The notes under the pieces: generated by a model | Told to the model about the DNA's origin: nothing | Databases searched by the model: none | The model's input: the letters and a program-made list of their open reading frames with translations, nothing else | Program-made: the position numbers and the translations under genes | Assembly: GCA_963669155.1 (NCBI GenBank) | Contig: OZ022577.1 | Coordinates: 32,029,053 to 32,093,052, forward strand | Reading direction: 5' to 3' | Source: Arbacia lixula | Lineage: Eukaryota; Echinodermata; Echinoidea; Arbacioida; Arbaciidae | DNA: 64,000 nt | Part shown: one piece after another, positions 12,901-24,506 of the stretch | Numbering within the stretch: position 1 is the stretch's first letter | How the letters are laid out: every line of letters starts with the position of its first letter

Positions 12901-15775
12901 CGACCTAGAATTTCACTCTCCTATATTTTATATGAATTATGATAGGTAACCTCGGAGAATCTATTTTCTCACCGATACTGCACATGTAAGCGAATTTCGA
13001 TTACTTCTTGTTTTTCCGTCAAAATCTTACAAATTAGCGTCAATATGGCATCGTATACATGTATGTAGGTTGGAATCTGTAGAGTCTATTGCAACGGGCA
13101 GAAAGTCAATCAGCTTCCGGGTTGCGATTTTTTTTTCCCGTAACCCTAATGCGTCGAAAAATCGCTTCCGGGTTTCGGACAACGTGATTGGATATTGTAT
13201 CACTGTTTTGGCGACCACATGGTTATGACGTGATCTACGCGATGCACCAATCAGTGGTCTCCGAATCGCTGTACGGAGACGCTCTATTAGTCTGTACGTC
13301 GGCAGCGTGTATGCAAATGAGCCTTACGCACGATTGCCACTGTATTTCCGGGTTTTCACAACACACAATGCTATCCGTTGTACAAAGTCTATGGACAATT
13401 GTTTGTTGTGGCGTTGCGCTGTATATAGTAGTGAACGATGTAGTATGTAGTAGCTGCTTGATCAGCGAGCGACCTGTTCATTCTCTTGATGCATTACCTG
13501 CAAAACTCACAAAAGAGAGTAGGAACCAAGTAAGCAAATTAAAATTGTGAAAATATGAAGATAAATTGTGTATAACAGGACTATCAAACAAAAGATTTTG
13601 TGTTTTCTAGTCAATTTGGTAATTTCGTCGATGCATCTAATTCATCAAAATGAAATCGGAGTTCGACTTCTTCGATCAAACACCGGCTTAATAATCGATT
13701 CGACTCAGGCCTAATCTAATTGACTACACAGTGTTAAGATTGGAAGAGGGGTTTTACTCCATATTGACTGAATACTATTGTCTCTAATGCCCTTTGGTCA
13801 ACAAACATTCATTATCTTTCACCTTCTTTCAAATTGTAGTAGGATACATCCCTAACATTTTATCCAAATTAACAGTCAAACACACAAATATCTGTTTGAT
13901 CAGTCAAACAATGATAGATGTACAGGACATCCATCCTAGCTAATTTAGCAATATAAAGTACAAGATCAAACATACCGTTGATCACAAACACAAAATGAAA
14001 CTAAAAAAACAATTTGTATAAGCCCATATGCACACCCACTCACACACAATGAGACAGATCACTGATGCAAGTAAAAAAAAAAACACTTAAGAAGAGAAGT
14101 CATGAATACTTCAAATCTACAACAAAACAATAATGATCAGAAATCAAAAATGGCACCCACTGGATGAATTAGAGAATAAACACATGTACTGTACACAATG
14201 AAATGGCTCTTCTGACAAGCAACAAAACTGTCAAAGTACGAGCTATGACCAACATGTATCAAAATCATCAATCAGATTACATAACAGTTGCACTTCTTCT
14301 GTGCCTTTGTGGAAGTCCCTATTGATAAGATATGTTTGGTCTTACCTCCATCCCCAGAAGCGGGCTTAGATTTGGATTTGGTCTTGGCAGGAGAGGGCTG
14401 ATCCTGACGAGGGGAGTGGGACACAGGGGCAGCGATGGCCACCACAGGGGCATCCCTCTTGGAAATCTGCTCCTCTACCACCTGCAGGTCAATGTGTCAC
14501 CAGATTTCAAATAAGAACTAAATGTGTTCTGATGATTTGAGTACTTAATGAAGTTACGAACATACATGATCCTATTATTCTAAGTATGTTTCATGAGTTC
14601 AATTTCTGAACATTTGATAGTACGCATGAATTAACAGACTTTGTGAACAAATCATTGCTACATGTTGATCTGGGATAAGTTTCATCACGTTCAAAAGCCA
14701 ATACATGAAGTATGAATCTTTCTTAAAGCAGTGTTTGGTCACGGCAAAGCAGCACCAATATTTTTTTTACACTATCTCTATAACCATTCTTCTCATGTTC
14801 CCTTTTTTAATGCAGTATACTACATGTCAGCTTATCATAATACATGAGACACAAACTTTCCACTCTACCTTGTGGGCCTTGCTCCTGGTAGACTGAGACT
14901 CCTTCTGAGGAGGGAGGGGAGGTGGAGCAGCTTCTTGCACTGAAGCCTGCTTGGTCTCCAGGATGGTCTCCTCCACCAACACCTGCTTGGGAGCCTTGGG
15001 CTGCTTGGGCTTCTTGGGTGATGGCTTCACCTTCTCTGGCTTGGGCTGGAAGGAATGTCAATTGGGATTGTCTCTGCTTCAATGATGATCTTCAACACAA
15101 TCCTGACAAACACTGAGTTTTCAAAAACATTTGCAAATCTAGGCATACCATTGACAAAGAAACATTTCAGCTTGGGTTTAAAGTGACATTTTCAATAATT
15201 GTTTAGGTACGAAATGAGATAATAAAAAAAGGAAAAAAAAAAAAAAAACATGTTTATTTTTTCAAAGTATAATGCTCGTTAAGTTTGTTCATCAATCTAC
15301 CATTCCTTCATGTTTACATGTACCTTATTAGCTACCAGGGTCCTCTAGCACTACAGCTGCTTCACTAAAGCATGGCTTACACTCAGAAATGTTGAGTAGA
15401 CAAAGCAAAATATACTATTATTACCATCATTGCTGTTACCTTTTCCACTGGTGGAGGTGGGAGTGCCTGCTCCGGCTCCTCCACATAGGGATCTATGGCT
15501 TGCTCCACCTCCTGCTGCAGAATACCGGGTGAGCTGTCCTGCTTTTCTCGCTCACGTTTTTTCTTCTCAAAGAACGGCTTGCGCTTGAGACGTTTGACCT
15601 CCCTCTGCTGCAGCTGCTCCTTCTCCAGTCTGGCCCGCTGCTCTGCCACGGCCTGCTCATACGACTTCTCCTGGATCCCAAAGGCGGAGAAGGTGTAGAC
15701 AACAAAGGAGAGGGCCACAAAGCCACTGAAGACAATCAGGGCCAGGTACTGGGGCTCATACAGATCCACCACCAT
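3795..15775 (-). CDS. RRBP1: Ribosome-binding protein 1 / kinectin-family ER membrane protein, 5' part of the gene
   Basis: Four coding exons on the minus strand (15775-15440, 15045-14869, 14481-14346, 3931-3795) join in phase and give the first 262 residues. Seen: a short lumenal N-terminus, one hydrophobic segment at about residues 9-31 (YLALIVFSGFVALSF and on), the post-membrane motif EKSYEQAVAEQRA, a very basic stretch at about 60-77, a proline/lysine-rich linker (about 110-215), then a globular segment with LRGKTLITAVRNAPLKDAE and IQQLIEILLNRQGG. Known: mammalian RRBP1 (p180) and kinectin have the same order, with SYEEALANQR after the membrane anchor and a LVSTV...RLIEILSEKAG segment before a long coiled coil. 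Family members anchor in the ER and act in ribosome or kinesin binding and ER shape. The coiled coil should lie beyond the left edge. No p180-type decapeptide repeats are visible. The start is taken at Met15775; a start split across the preceding exon (A|TG GAC TTG) would add 10 residues. RRBP1 and kinectin cannot be separated here. Confidence 0.85.
5875..6273. mobile_element. Short inverted-repeat element containing a telomere-like array
   Basis: The ends are perfect 22-bp inverted copies: 5875-5896 begins AATTCTCCCTATCGC, and 6252-6273 is its exact reverse complement. The 399-bp unit has no coding capacity. The middle (6031-6110) is a degenerate CCCTAA/CCCTGA array. I infer a non-autonomous DNA transposon. 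A short target duplication cannot be told from the AATT at each tip. Confidence 0.65.
6031..6110. repeat. Interstitial telomere-like repeat (CCCTAA variants)
   Basis: About 80 bp of CCCTAAA, CCTAA, CCCTGAC and CCCTAAC units on the plus strand, that is TTAGGG-like on the minus strand. The units are degenerate and of mixed length, so this is not a fresh telomere addition. It sits wholly inside the inverted-repeat element. Confidence 0.75.
12686..13713. mobile_element. hAT-like non-autonomous DNA transposon with 8-bp target duplication
   Basis: An exact 8-bp direct repeat, ATCTAATT, flanks the unit (12678-12685 and 13714-13721). The tips are inverted: TAAGCCTGAGTC at the left and GACTCAGGCCTA at the right. 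Similarity continues inwards for about 85 bp on each side (blocks with TCGAT, ACACCGG and TCGATGCATC). An 8-bp duplication is the hallmark of the hAT superfamily. No transposase frame survives; the 120-codon frame at 13188-13550 has no recognisable domain. The interior (about 12765-13423) is shared with 17638-18240. Confidence 0.75.
14346..14481 (-). CDS. RRBP1: RRBP1-like coding exon 3 (linker)
   Basis: Acceptor GACCTGCAG and donor GGAG|GTAAGA, entering in phase 0 and leaving with one base of a codon. Codes VVEEQISKRDAPVVAIAAP, then a Ser/Lys/Pro-rich run ending PASGDGG. Its exit phase fits the exon at 3931 exactly. Confidence 0.7.
14869..15045 (-). CDS. RRBP1: RRBP1-like coding exon 2 (Pro/Lys-rich linker)
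   Basis: Acceptor CATTCCTTCCAG and donor CACAAG|GTAGAG, 59 codons, phase 0 at both ends. It starts PKPEKVKPSPKKPKQPKAPK and is low-complexity lysine/proline, as in the cytosolic linker of the family. Family membership comes from the neighbouring exons, not from this one. Confidence 0.75.
15440..15775 (-). CDS. RRBP1: RRBP1-like coding exon 1 (membrane anchor)
   Basis: Codes residues 1-112. The exon probably begins at 15804, after the acceptor TCTATCCAG, with a few 5' UTR bases, and ends at the donor AAAAG|GTAACA, phase 0. It holds the membrane segment and the basic stretch KRLKRKPFFEKKKREREK. It is much richer in G+C than the flanking introns. Confidence 0.85.
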
Positions 15776-16471
15776 GATGACCAAGTCTTCGGTTGACAAG
15801 TCCACTGGATAGAAAGTGATGTAAGTTTACATGGTGAAGTTGAAAGTAAAAATAAGTAAAAATATTTACACACTGACAGTGTGCATGGAAGCAATCTTGG
15901 TGAGCAGGCTCATCAGAACAGGTTTTCTTGTTTTGTGAGGAATATCCCATTGACAATTGTAGTAATGAATTGTTCTTGCTTGCCATACAGGCAATTACTC
16001 AGCAATGACATATATGCATGTACAAAAAAGTGACTTTAAGAATTATAGAAAGTTATTATAGCCATTAAAAGTGATTAAATTTGCATTACACGTGTTGTAG
16101 TTGTATAATTTGTAAAATTTTCCTAAGCTTGAAAGAGATGGAACAAGGTAAGGGGTTGGATGCTCAGCATTACTTCATTGAGTGTCCTTTGTTTGAGCTG
16201 TAAGTAGATAAACAGCAAGCCTGTCAGTAAGCATTGCATACAAGCACATTATCTATTTTTTCTCTTTTAACTTCACTAGTCCACTAGACTAGATGTAGTT
16301 GTTAAGTTATTTTTAAACTTGGCAGTGTTGCCTATTAAAACGCATTAGATCTAGACTATAGGTTGTGCATAAGTACCGGTAACATGTGTCTTCATTTCAC
16401 TCTCATTTTTAAATCAAAAGTTAGAGACAGAAATTCTTGCAGGGTTCTACGCAAAAACTTGTTTTCAAGTG

Positions 16472-16700
16472 CACTACAGCTCAAAGGAATTGGCATGGGG
16501 AAGGGAAAGGGAAGAAAATGAAGAAGCCGCAGTTTCAAACCGTGGTTTATTTTGTCCAGTTCAGCATGAAACATGATGCTTTTTAGGCTAAAGCATCACG
16601 TTTCATGCTGAACTGGACAAAATATACCACGGTTTAAAACTGCGGCTCCTTCCCTTTCTTTCCTTTCCCTTTCCTATGCCAATTCCTTTGAGCTGGAGTG
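16472..16700. mobile_element. Palindromic MITE (Tc1/mariner-like), copy 1
   Basis: A near-perfect fold-back of 229 bp. It opens CACTACAGCTCAAAGGAATT, runs through a purine-rich stretch and GTCCAGTTCAGCATGAAAC, turns at TTTTTAGGCTAAA and returns on the other strand. The right tip is followed by TA; the left is preceded by TG where the other copies have TA. No coding capacity. The GCTCAAAGGAATTGGCAT tip resembles Tc1-like ends, so the superfamily is an inference. Confidence 0.75.
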
Positions 16701-17564
16701 TAGACCTAGGGTCAAACTATTTCATGTAATGTTGGATCGAACTCAATTAGAGTCGAACATTAACATTAAAGGAGATGTTTCAATGATTAACAAAAATGCT
16801 ATAATAAACATAAATCAAGGACCTAAGTTACCTTTTTTTTCAGATAAAAAACACCCTCCACATCTGTCACAATCAATGTTTTAGTTTCCCTATTAATCGT
16901 AACTCTTCAATTGCTGTATGATAGCGAGAAACAGCATGTGGTGTCCTGACGTGTTGCCCTCAGTTTGCCCGCACTATTCAGTGAAGCGGCTGTTATGTTA
17001 TGCTTCACGATCATGAGCTAAACTGCTGTGTCACGCATTTGGATGTTTGAATAAGCCTATGATCAGAATAACAAATATACGGAATGTAATCAATGTATGG
17101 AATCTTATGGCAAGAATTTATAGCTGAGTACAGACGGTACTCATTTGAATTCTAAATTACTTTGAAATGCTTTGTGCCATCAATGTGTAAAGACATGGTT
17201 CCTGAATAGGTATTCATTTTTACAAAGAACAAGGCGGGTGTAAAAGGCACAATCACCAAAAAAACTTCATTGTATATTCCCTGTTTTCACAGTCAAATGC
17301 ACATCATCATCGGCCAGGTCAAGCCGATAATTATGAAAGTGAGGGTGAAACGTCACACGCAATTTAAACAAGAAGAATTGCCTTATTTTTTTCAAAAACT
17401 GTTTGTAAATGATTCTGATATTGTCTTTCCTCCTTGGGAAAAATGTAAAAAAACTACTAGAATATTGAACTTTCTCCTGGAAACAGCTGAAAATTGTCCG
17501 GACTTCTCCTTGGCGATATTCATAGAAAAGATATTCATCTACAGAAAGCTTATAAGCCATACAA

Positions 17565-18240
17565 CACAACGAACAATAGTGTACAACGGATAGCGGAGCG
17601 TGGTCGCTAGCGGTCGTGTCCATTTTTGCTTATTACATGACGTCATCCAGCCACTGCCGAGAGCCAATTTATGAATGAAAATATAGTAAGCATGCGCAGT
17701 GCAAGCCTTCTATGTCCCCACATAGTATTCCACCAAAACAAGTGTAAAATTCTCTATCACCTCGTACCAAAATCGACCTAGAATTTCACTTTCCTATATT
17801 TTATATGAATTTTGAAAGGTATTCTCAGAGGATCTATTTTCTCACCGATACCGCACAGGTAAGCGAATTTCGATTGCTTCTTGCTTTTCCGTGAAAATCG
17901 TACGAATTAGCGTCACCCCCGCATCGTGTTTGTTGGAATTTGTAGAGTCTATCGCAACGTGTACAAAGTCAATTGGCTTCCGGGTTTTAGGACCGTCAGT
18001 CAATATGCATGAAATTGCAGAGTTTCGATAATTTTCGATCGATACTGGAGCGATCCGATCACGAACCAAGACCATTTCCTGCGTACACAATGTGACCGGA
18101 TATCGTTATCGCTATCGATACTTCCCCACGCAGTCGTGGTCATGATGTGGTCTGCGCGATTGCCCAATCAGCAGTCTCCGAATCGCTGATCGCGGACGAT
18201 CTATCCGTTGTACACAGTCTATGGACAATAGTTCGTCGTG
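17565..18240. mobile_element. Inverted-repeat element sharing its core with the 12.7-kb hAT-like element
   Basis: The left end (17565-17593, CACAACGAACAATAGTGTAC then AACGGATAG) is inverted at the right (18201-18240), with about 11 extra bases in the right arm. The core from TGACGTCA at 17638 runs in parallel with 12765-13423, sharing CAGCCACTGCC, GAGCCAATTTATGAATG, CCACATAGTATTCCACC and CTATCACCTCGTACCAAAAT. The copies differ by scattered substitutions and indels, so both are old. No transposase is present. Confidence 0.65.
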
Positions 18241-19865
18241 TACAATGAGCTCGGATGACATTCAAACAATATATCACTTTCCAAAAAGCAAAATTAGGGT
18301 GAAAACAATCACCGTATTCTCGGGGACAAAATTGCCCTACTGTCATCCGAAACGGCCTTTAGGTCTGACGTAAGAAACGGGAGGCGTAATTGTGCATGAA
18401 ACATGCCAATCCGCAGCTTCTTTTCCGCTAGAAGCATCATGCATTGTTAATGAAATTGTGATGGCAGTTGCTAGTGGATTAACAGGTGTGATTCACAATG
18501 GTCATTGTGAAACATATCCCGGCTGTGACGTACACACAACGCCACTTTCCCTGAGGCGATTTCGTAGGTCAGGAAGAGAGTCAATTTAGTGAAATTTGAC
18601 ACAAAACTGAACACTTTCATGGCAGGTTAGCTGCATACATTGCTTTAATAACTCATTCAATTGTGAAATAAACTATATTTATTTGATTTTATTTCCTATG
18701 AATATCACCTTTAATAGTTATACATTACGGTCTGAAATTGAGAAAGAATAAGATGATCTAGTCTCAACTAGGTGAGTCTATTCACTAGTACTAGTATAAA
18801 ATTACTGTCTAGGACATCACCGATATCTCACTTCTCAATAAGCATATAAAAACTAGTTAGAGAAACAGTTTGTCATCATTGATATTGCATTGCCATGGTA
18901 CTAGGCGTCAGCTAATGCCAAATAAGTTGTCGCTGGTGTCTTGGCTAGGCTAACACCGGTGCCGTAAGCCAAGTGCAGTCCACGGCTACGCCTTCTCTCG
19001 TCGCTCACGGCAGAGACTTTTCTCGGCCCTCATTTGCACTAGTACACACACACACACACACCTTGCCCAAATCCTTCGTACCGTACCAACGTGTACCGCC
19101 TGCCCCGTGGTTTGCCTATGCCTGGCTAGCTCAGCCGAAGCGGAGTTAGCGCACGGCTCCCGTGTCCACTGTGCAGCAGTTCTACGAGTACGATAACAAA
19201 ATCGACCAAACGGAATTTGCATTACTATTTCACTACATAATATTGAAAGAAGACTTACGACGTAATATAAGGTCAGCAACAGAGTTATCCACCTAAATTC
19301 TTCGTCGAACTATTAGTTTTCCATGGAAAAATTGATGAAATGTTGATTTATAGCTCCAGAATTGTGGGATTCTCGCCGGCTCACACGTTACGTACGTCAC
19401 CAAATGTGAAGTCTGCAATTTGGAGACTAGACCCGGAAGTTATTTTTCATGTTATAACACTTGTGATTGGTCTATTCTCGAACCTATCCTGTATTTCACC
19501 GAATGATATTTGCCGTGTCAATCTGTCGTATCTTCTGGATAAATTCTCCCTCTGGAATTGTGTATTTTGAGAGAATAATATATATAAGTTAGTTTTAAAA
19601 TAAAAATATTTAATACAAATTCGATTAAAAATTAATTTTCTTATATTAACGTGTTTTTTTATCCGTTGATACATAATGTCGTATAGGTTAAAAACATATT
19701 AGAATTTACATTGACATGGCAACTTTTGTGAATAGAAGAGCCAACTGCCAACCTGGCAGAATGATGTACAGTAGTCTGAGATGTCGAAGCCTGACTGAAA
19801 CGATGAGAAAGTTTTGTGTAGCTCTTTGATTTTACCAGGGATGGGTTAGGATGGAAAAACAAGCA

Positions 19866-20310
19866 TCTATTCTATTCTATTTAGCCTATTTCTCTCCACT
19901 GCTGAAGGAAGGCCTCCTCATCATTTTTCCATCTTGATCTATCTTGTGCCGTTCGTTTCCATGTCACACTACCATATTCTCTAATATCGTCAATCCACCT
20001 CCTACTTTGTCTGCCTCTTCTTCTGGTGTTAGCTCTGGGAGTCCAGATGGTTAATTTATATGTCCATCTGTCATCTTTCCTCCTGGCCAGATGACCAGCC
20101 CACCTCCATTTCTTTGATTTAATTTCCTGTACTATGTCCCGTACTTTAGTTTTCTTTCTCAAATCCTGGTTTCTAACTTTGTCCCTCTTTGTAACACCAA
20201 TCATAATTCTTTCCATAGCCCTTTCGGTTACTCTAAGTTTTCTCTCCAGTCTCTTAGTTGTGGTCCATGTTTCTGCTCCATAAGAGAGCACAGGTATGAT
20301 GAAAATCAAA
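19866..20310 (-). mobile_element. 5'-truncated RTE-like LINE, C-terminal end of the reverse-transcriptase ORF
   Basis: The minus-strand frame 20330-19881 contains VLSYGAETWTTTKRLERKLR, then ERAMERIMIGVTKRDKVRN, KKWRWAGHLARR, RRRGRQSRRWIDDI and WKRTAQDR, ending at a TAA. This is the typical tail of invertebrate RTE-clade non-LTR retrotransposon polyproteins, just past the polymerase. No upstream polymerase or endonuclease is present, so the copy is 5'-truncated by roughly nine tenths. The 3' side ends in a short AATAG tandem tail (about 19866-19881), a simple-repeat tail common in RTE elements. The frame is open over about 140 codons, so the insertion may be fairly young. Confidence 0.8.
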
Positions 20311-21012
20311 AACAAGCATAATATATTCAAACATCTGTATGGATACTAAAGCGTGCTAATGAATGTCAAAAGCATTCCACAATCATTATAAACAATACTT
20401 TGATGTCCCATGCGCGGCACCGACATTTAGCTGCTGTCAACTTGGAAAGCAATTATCTTTAATTCACTGTTTTGTCTCTGCGCTATGTTTCTTATCACAT
20501 TTTTGTGCAATTTTCAAGAAAGTTACGGGCAACACTGCTTTTCTTCAGTTTCTTCAGTTTCTTCAGTTTTCAGTTTTCTTCTAAATGATTGTTGAATGAT
20601 GCACAAAAGGAGATATATGATGATATTCTTACTTACACAATTAACAAAGTTCTTCGATCACTTTCCGTAGATTTCCGCAAATGTGGGATTCGATCATTAT
20701 CACAATTATATCTTCATTAAGCTGATTATTTTCATTAACAGATTTTGCGTGCATTTGCGCTCAACTGAGATATTTTAGTAGAAAAAATGTTAATTTTTGT
20801 TCGCTGATATCTTTTTGCCTCACAGAAGTATTGATGCAATCCAACAGAACTGGACAAGCTTTCTTTTGTTCTATCTGAGAAACCATTGCTACGCAATCCT
20901 GCTCGTTATCACCTGAAAAGCACATGCTGAGAAGACATTTTTTCGGCGGTGCCAAGAAAGAAAGTTGTTTCATATCCTTCCATAACACATCCCTGTTTTT
21001 AACTAGGCTAGT

Positions 21013-21013
21013 A

Positions 21014-21059
<46 letters not shown>

Positions 21060-21070
21060 CGTGCGCGTCC

Positions 21071-21125
<55 letters not shown>

Positions 21126-21155
21126 CCTGAGGAGGTGGGGGGGGGGGGGGGGGAG
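21013..21155. repeat. (GT)n microsatellite followed by a poly-G tract
   Basis: Two GT runs separated by a CG-containing stretch (GCGTGCGTGCGCGTCCGCG), then GAGAGAGC and about 16 G. Alternating purine/pyrimidine of this length can adopt Z-DNA. The frames over it are low-complexity artefacts. Confidence 0.9.
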
Positions 21156-22620
21156 GCGAGGGAGGGGGTTAGGGCGTAGGGCACTGAACTAAAAAGAACC
21201 TGGGCGTGGTAACAGTACAAAAAATACATGTATCCCATTCATGAATGTGTGTGCGACATGTTTGCATTGTATACCACCAAAGCTTCTAATGGTATTCAAA
21301 TGGATTTGCTGGGTTATCATGGTTATAGGGGACTTGAGACCAGATTTGAAATCGTTTTTATATAGAATACCACCCCAGTAGTCCTTCTAGGCAGTGATCT
21401 TTGTTGACAAATTTGGCTGACGATTAAATCAATTATGAGTGTATGACAATCGATATTTTTAGATTTATTACATCAACATCCGCATGTCATCATACCACTT
21501 TCATTTTCATTGCTACCATTCTTGTAGAAATAATGTAGGCATTTCCTTGCTTATTGGACCCTACTCGGTCAAACTAAGTATGAAAATACATCGCAAAAAG
21601 CGATGGGAATTAAAAAATAATCATTCATTTATATGTGTAAAAGAACAATATGAGGTTGCGATGGCACATTATGTTTATGTATAGAAAAAAAATATATAAG
21701 GATGGGGGAGGATATGGTGAAAACAGTTGTGTAAAATACTTGCAAAATGATCATTTAAAAGGTTTAATGCGCCCCTTCATTAACAAATATAATTTATACG
21801 CTAATGATAACGCTTCATTCCTGGTTAAGATGAAACACAACTATTATAATGCAGTAAAGAACATACATTAGCGAATACCTTTTCTCATGTCTTCAGAACA
21901 GAAGGCCTATGTTTTAAGTTAGGGTGTTTCTTTACATTTAATAATGATGATAAAAAAAAAAGTGTGGATCATAAGCTCATAGCATATCTGATTCACTTTA
22001 AACAGAGCTCCGGCAGATCATAACACGGCATGCGATAGTTCACGAAAGAGGGCTCTATTCACTGTTTTTGAGTATCATGATCATATTTGCGGGCAGATAA
22101 ACTGTAGGGTGCTTTTGTTTGTGTGTGTGTGTGTGTGTGATAGTATGTGAGGTGTATGTGTGTATGTCAGTGCGTTAAAAATGGGTGAGTGTGTGATTTT
22201 GATATTTTTTAAAAATAATTTCCTCAAAATTATTTTTAAAATGTGTGTAAACGGATTTAAGTTTAATTTGTGTTTTTCGGATTTTTATTTATGCTATTTC
22301 ATAATCAAGTACAAATGTTTATGAATGATAAAATGTACAAATGAATTATGAATAAACTATGTAAATGATTTAATGTAATAAATTATTTTCATATGCTATG
22401 AGGGGGAAATAAAATATTACTTAAAAAAAATTATCATCCCAATAAAAGTGGATGATACCAATATCATGGTTCAAGTTGAACACGATCGAACTTCATTATT
22501 ATCTGATGAACATAGGCATATAAAAATACGTTGATGATTTATATTATTTTTTGACCAAGTGTTTATCATGTTGTAGTATGACCATGAATGAAAACAAGCT
22601 TTGAATAAGTATTTTGACTT

Positions 22621-22647
22621 CTCTCTCTCTCCCTCTCCACCCCCCCC

Positions 22648-22696
<49 letters not shown>
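22621..22696. repeat. (CT)n microsatellite
   Basis: CT dinucleotides broken by a short CCACCCCCCCCC stretch. The Arg-Glu frames on the other strand are artefacts of this repeat. Confidence 0.95.
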
Positions 22697-22700
<4 letters not shown>

Positions 22701-22753
22701 TGAAGATAAATTGGTTCCAATAAAAGCAGAAACATCATGAAAGAAACATATTT

Positions 22754-23085
22754 GAAGATTTTACAAAAATCCGTATAAAGACAAAAAAATTATGATCTTT
22801 TGAAATGTCGCTTTTGTGACGTCACGTACGAGGTGCTCTCCCATTATGTTGTGTACGGAATAATTCAATAAATTGTTGGGATTTGTTTACGTCTTTCTAA
22901 TGATGCATCAAATGCGGGCAAAATTATGCATATCTTCTTAAGAAAATGCAAATTTTCGAAAACAATTGTACAGAACATAACTATTATGGGATAGCACCTC
23001 ACACGTGACGTCACAAAATCGAAAACTTAAAAGATTATAATTTTAATCTTATATATCCTTTGACGGATTTTCATCAAACCTTCAC
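22754..23085. mobile_element. Fold-back MITE with TGACGTCA in both arms
   Basis: The left arm (GAAGATTTTACAAAAATCCGT ... TTTTGTGACGTCACGTACGA ... TCTCCCATTATGTT) is met in reverse by the right arm (about 22970-23085: ATGGGATAGCACCTCACACG, TGACGTCACAAAA, ACGGATTTTCATCAAACCTTC). Arms are roughly 110 bp with several mismatches. No coding capacity. The target duplication is not clear. Confidence 0.6.
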
Positions 23086-24486
23086 CTATATTTCTTCCAT
23101 GCGTCTGCTTCATTCAAATTTTAAAATCCCTTTAACTATGAAAGTATATCTTAATCTTTTAAAAGTCACTTTCAGTTCCTACTCAGGGAAGTTAGACAGT
23201 ATTTTCCTCTACGGTAAATGCCATGCCAGCATTTACGCAACGCATTGATATGCCTCGCAGCAGGATACATCATCTCAAAGGCATGATTTAAGAAATAATA
23301 TGTAATTGTACATGGGATTAATAAAGATTTGTATTGAAAACGTTCATTTCTTCTGATGGTTATCAAGTCATATGTCAACTGAACTTTTCCTTTAAATCAC
23401 TTATGTAGGCCTAAGCTTTTGTTTGAGTGTGGGCTTGCACTCTTGATCATTGTATAACAGAGAGTATACAAATCAATGGCAACATTGTGTTTGTTTACCA
23501 TGCGTGTGCATTATTATAACCACTCCCTCATGTGTATACCCATGAATGTGTCTACTTTGCTTCTACTTTGTTAGCCTAATGTTGTCAACGTTTAATAATA
23601 GTGGCTGTTTTTTTCAGAAAGCAGCATAATAGTGTTTTTTTTATGTTATACGGGTGAACAAAATGTTGACATTCACATACCAGAATTGGTAAAAAAAAAA
23701 TAATAATATAAGGCGCGGCCAAACGTAGGATGCCTGTTTCCATGGCAAGTGTGATCCGTTTAATGATCTTGGCTATACTTAAAAGATTCACTCATGGAAT
23801 TTTTTTTTTTGGCTTTACCATATTTGCCTCCGTACAAACAGGGTGTATGATGTAATTTTGGTTAAGCCTGTCATGATATTAACTGAATCAATTGCCTTGC
23901 ATGGTTGATCGAATTTCCCACACGTTTTTACCACCGTAATGAAAATGTGGTTTACTTCAAACACTATCACGCAATGTTTGATATGAGATTTTTGTCAAAT
24001 GTGAAGCCTACATTTTATCACGAAAGCCGAAACTCTGATTTCGTTGCAGCGTTGTTAATGTTTTTCTGTTCCTGTATAGTTGCCATCCAACCTTAGCCTA
24101 TTGTTTTAAAGACCGTGAATCTAAAGGGGGGAATTATTAGAAAGCATGCAGTAATATTATTAGTTTTCGTCGTCATTGTGGTGGTGACCTCGTCTCTGAA
24201 ATTTTCCGGTCATAATAATGACTATAATGAATCCTTGTTATTGTCACTCTGAAAGTCTTAACCCCTGCTCACCATAACACTAAAACGTAAATATTTCCTT
24301 GTGGGGTCGATCGAGGCCTAGGCCCTGGTTGGTGGTTGGAAGCGGTATATAGGCCAGTTCTACACCAACCTGTTCCCTCATCTACCACTGAATTCAGTTA
24401 TCAACCGTTTGAGGTTACATTTTAACTTCCCCGTGCAAAACAGGTATGTGTTTTCACATCCAAGGATAATACACCTGTATTATGTA

Positions 24487-24506
24487 ACCCCCCCCCCCCC
24501 CCCCCT
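24487..24506. repeat. Poly-C tract
   Basis: About 20 consecutive C, close to the candidate promoter block of XPO1. Confidence 0.9.

Larger units (their letters stand above)
3932..14345 (-). other. RRBP1-like intron 3 (10.4 kb) with several inserted elements
   Basis: A long AT-rich intron. It contains the 22-bp-TIR element with a telomere-like array (5875-6273), the hAT-like element (12686-13713), a poly-A run (about 11624-11647), and a stretch where GGGGCTAA recurs (about 11085-11190). The open frame at 9713-10069 (minus) has no recognisable domain. A small missed exon is possible, but the phases of exons 3 and 4 already fit. Confidence 0.5.

Noticed and set aside
14807..15116. Alternative frames over RRBP1-like exon 2, including a Pro/Trp-rich plus-strand frame
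   Set aside because: The phase-0 frame between a good acceptor and donor joins the flanking exons; the others do not.
17267..17623. Overlapping 107- and 118-codon frames on both strands
   Set aside because: The two frames shadow each other and run into the inverted repeat at 17565; no homology recognised.
22471..22738. Arg-Glu repeat protein frames on the minus strand
   Set aside because: Translations of the CT microsatellite.
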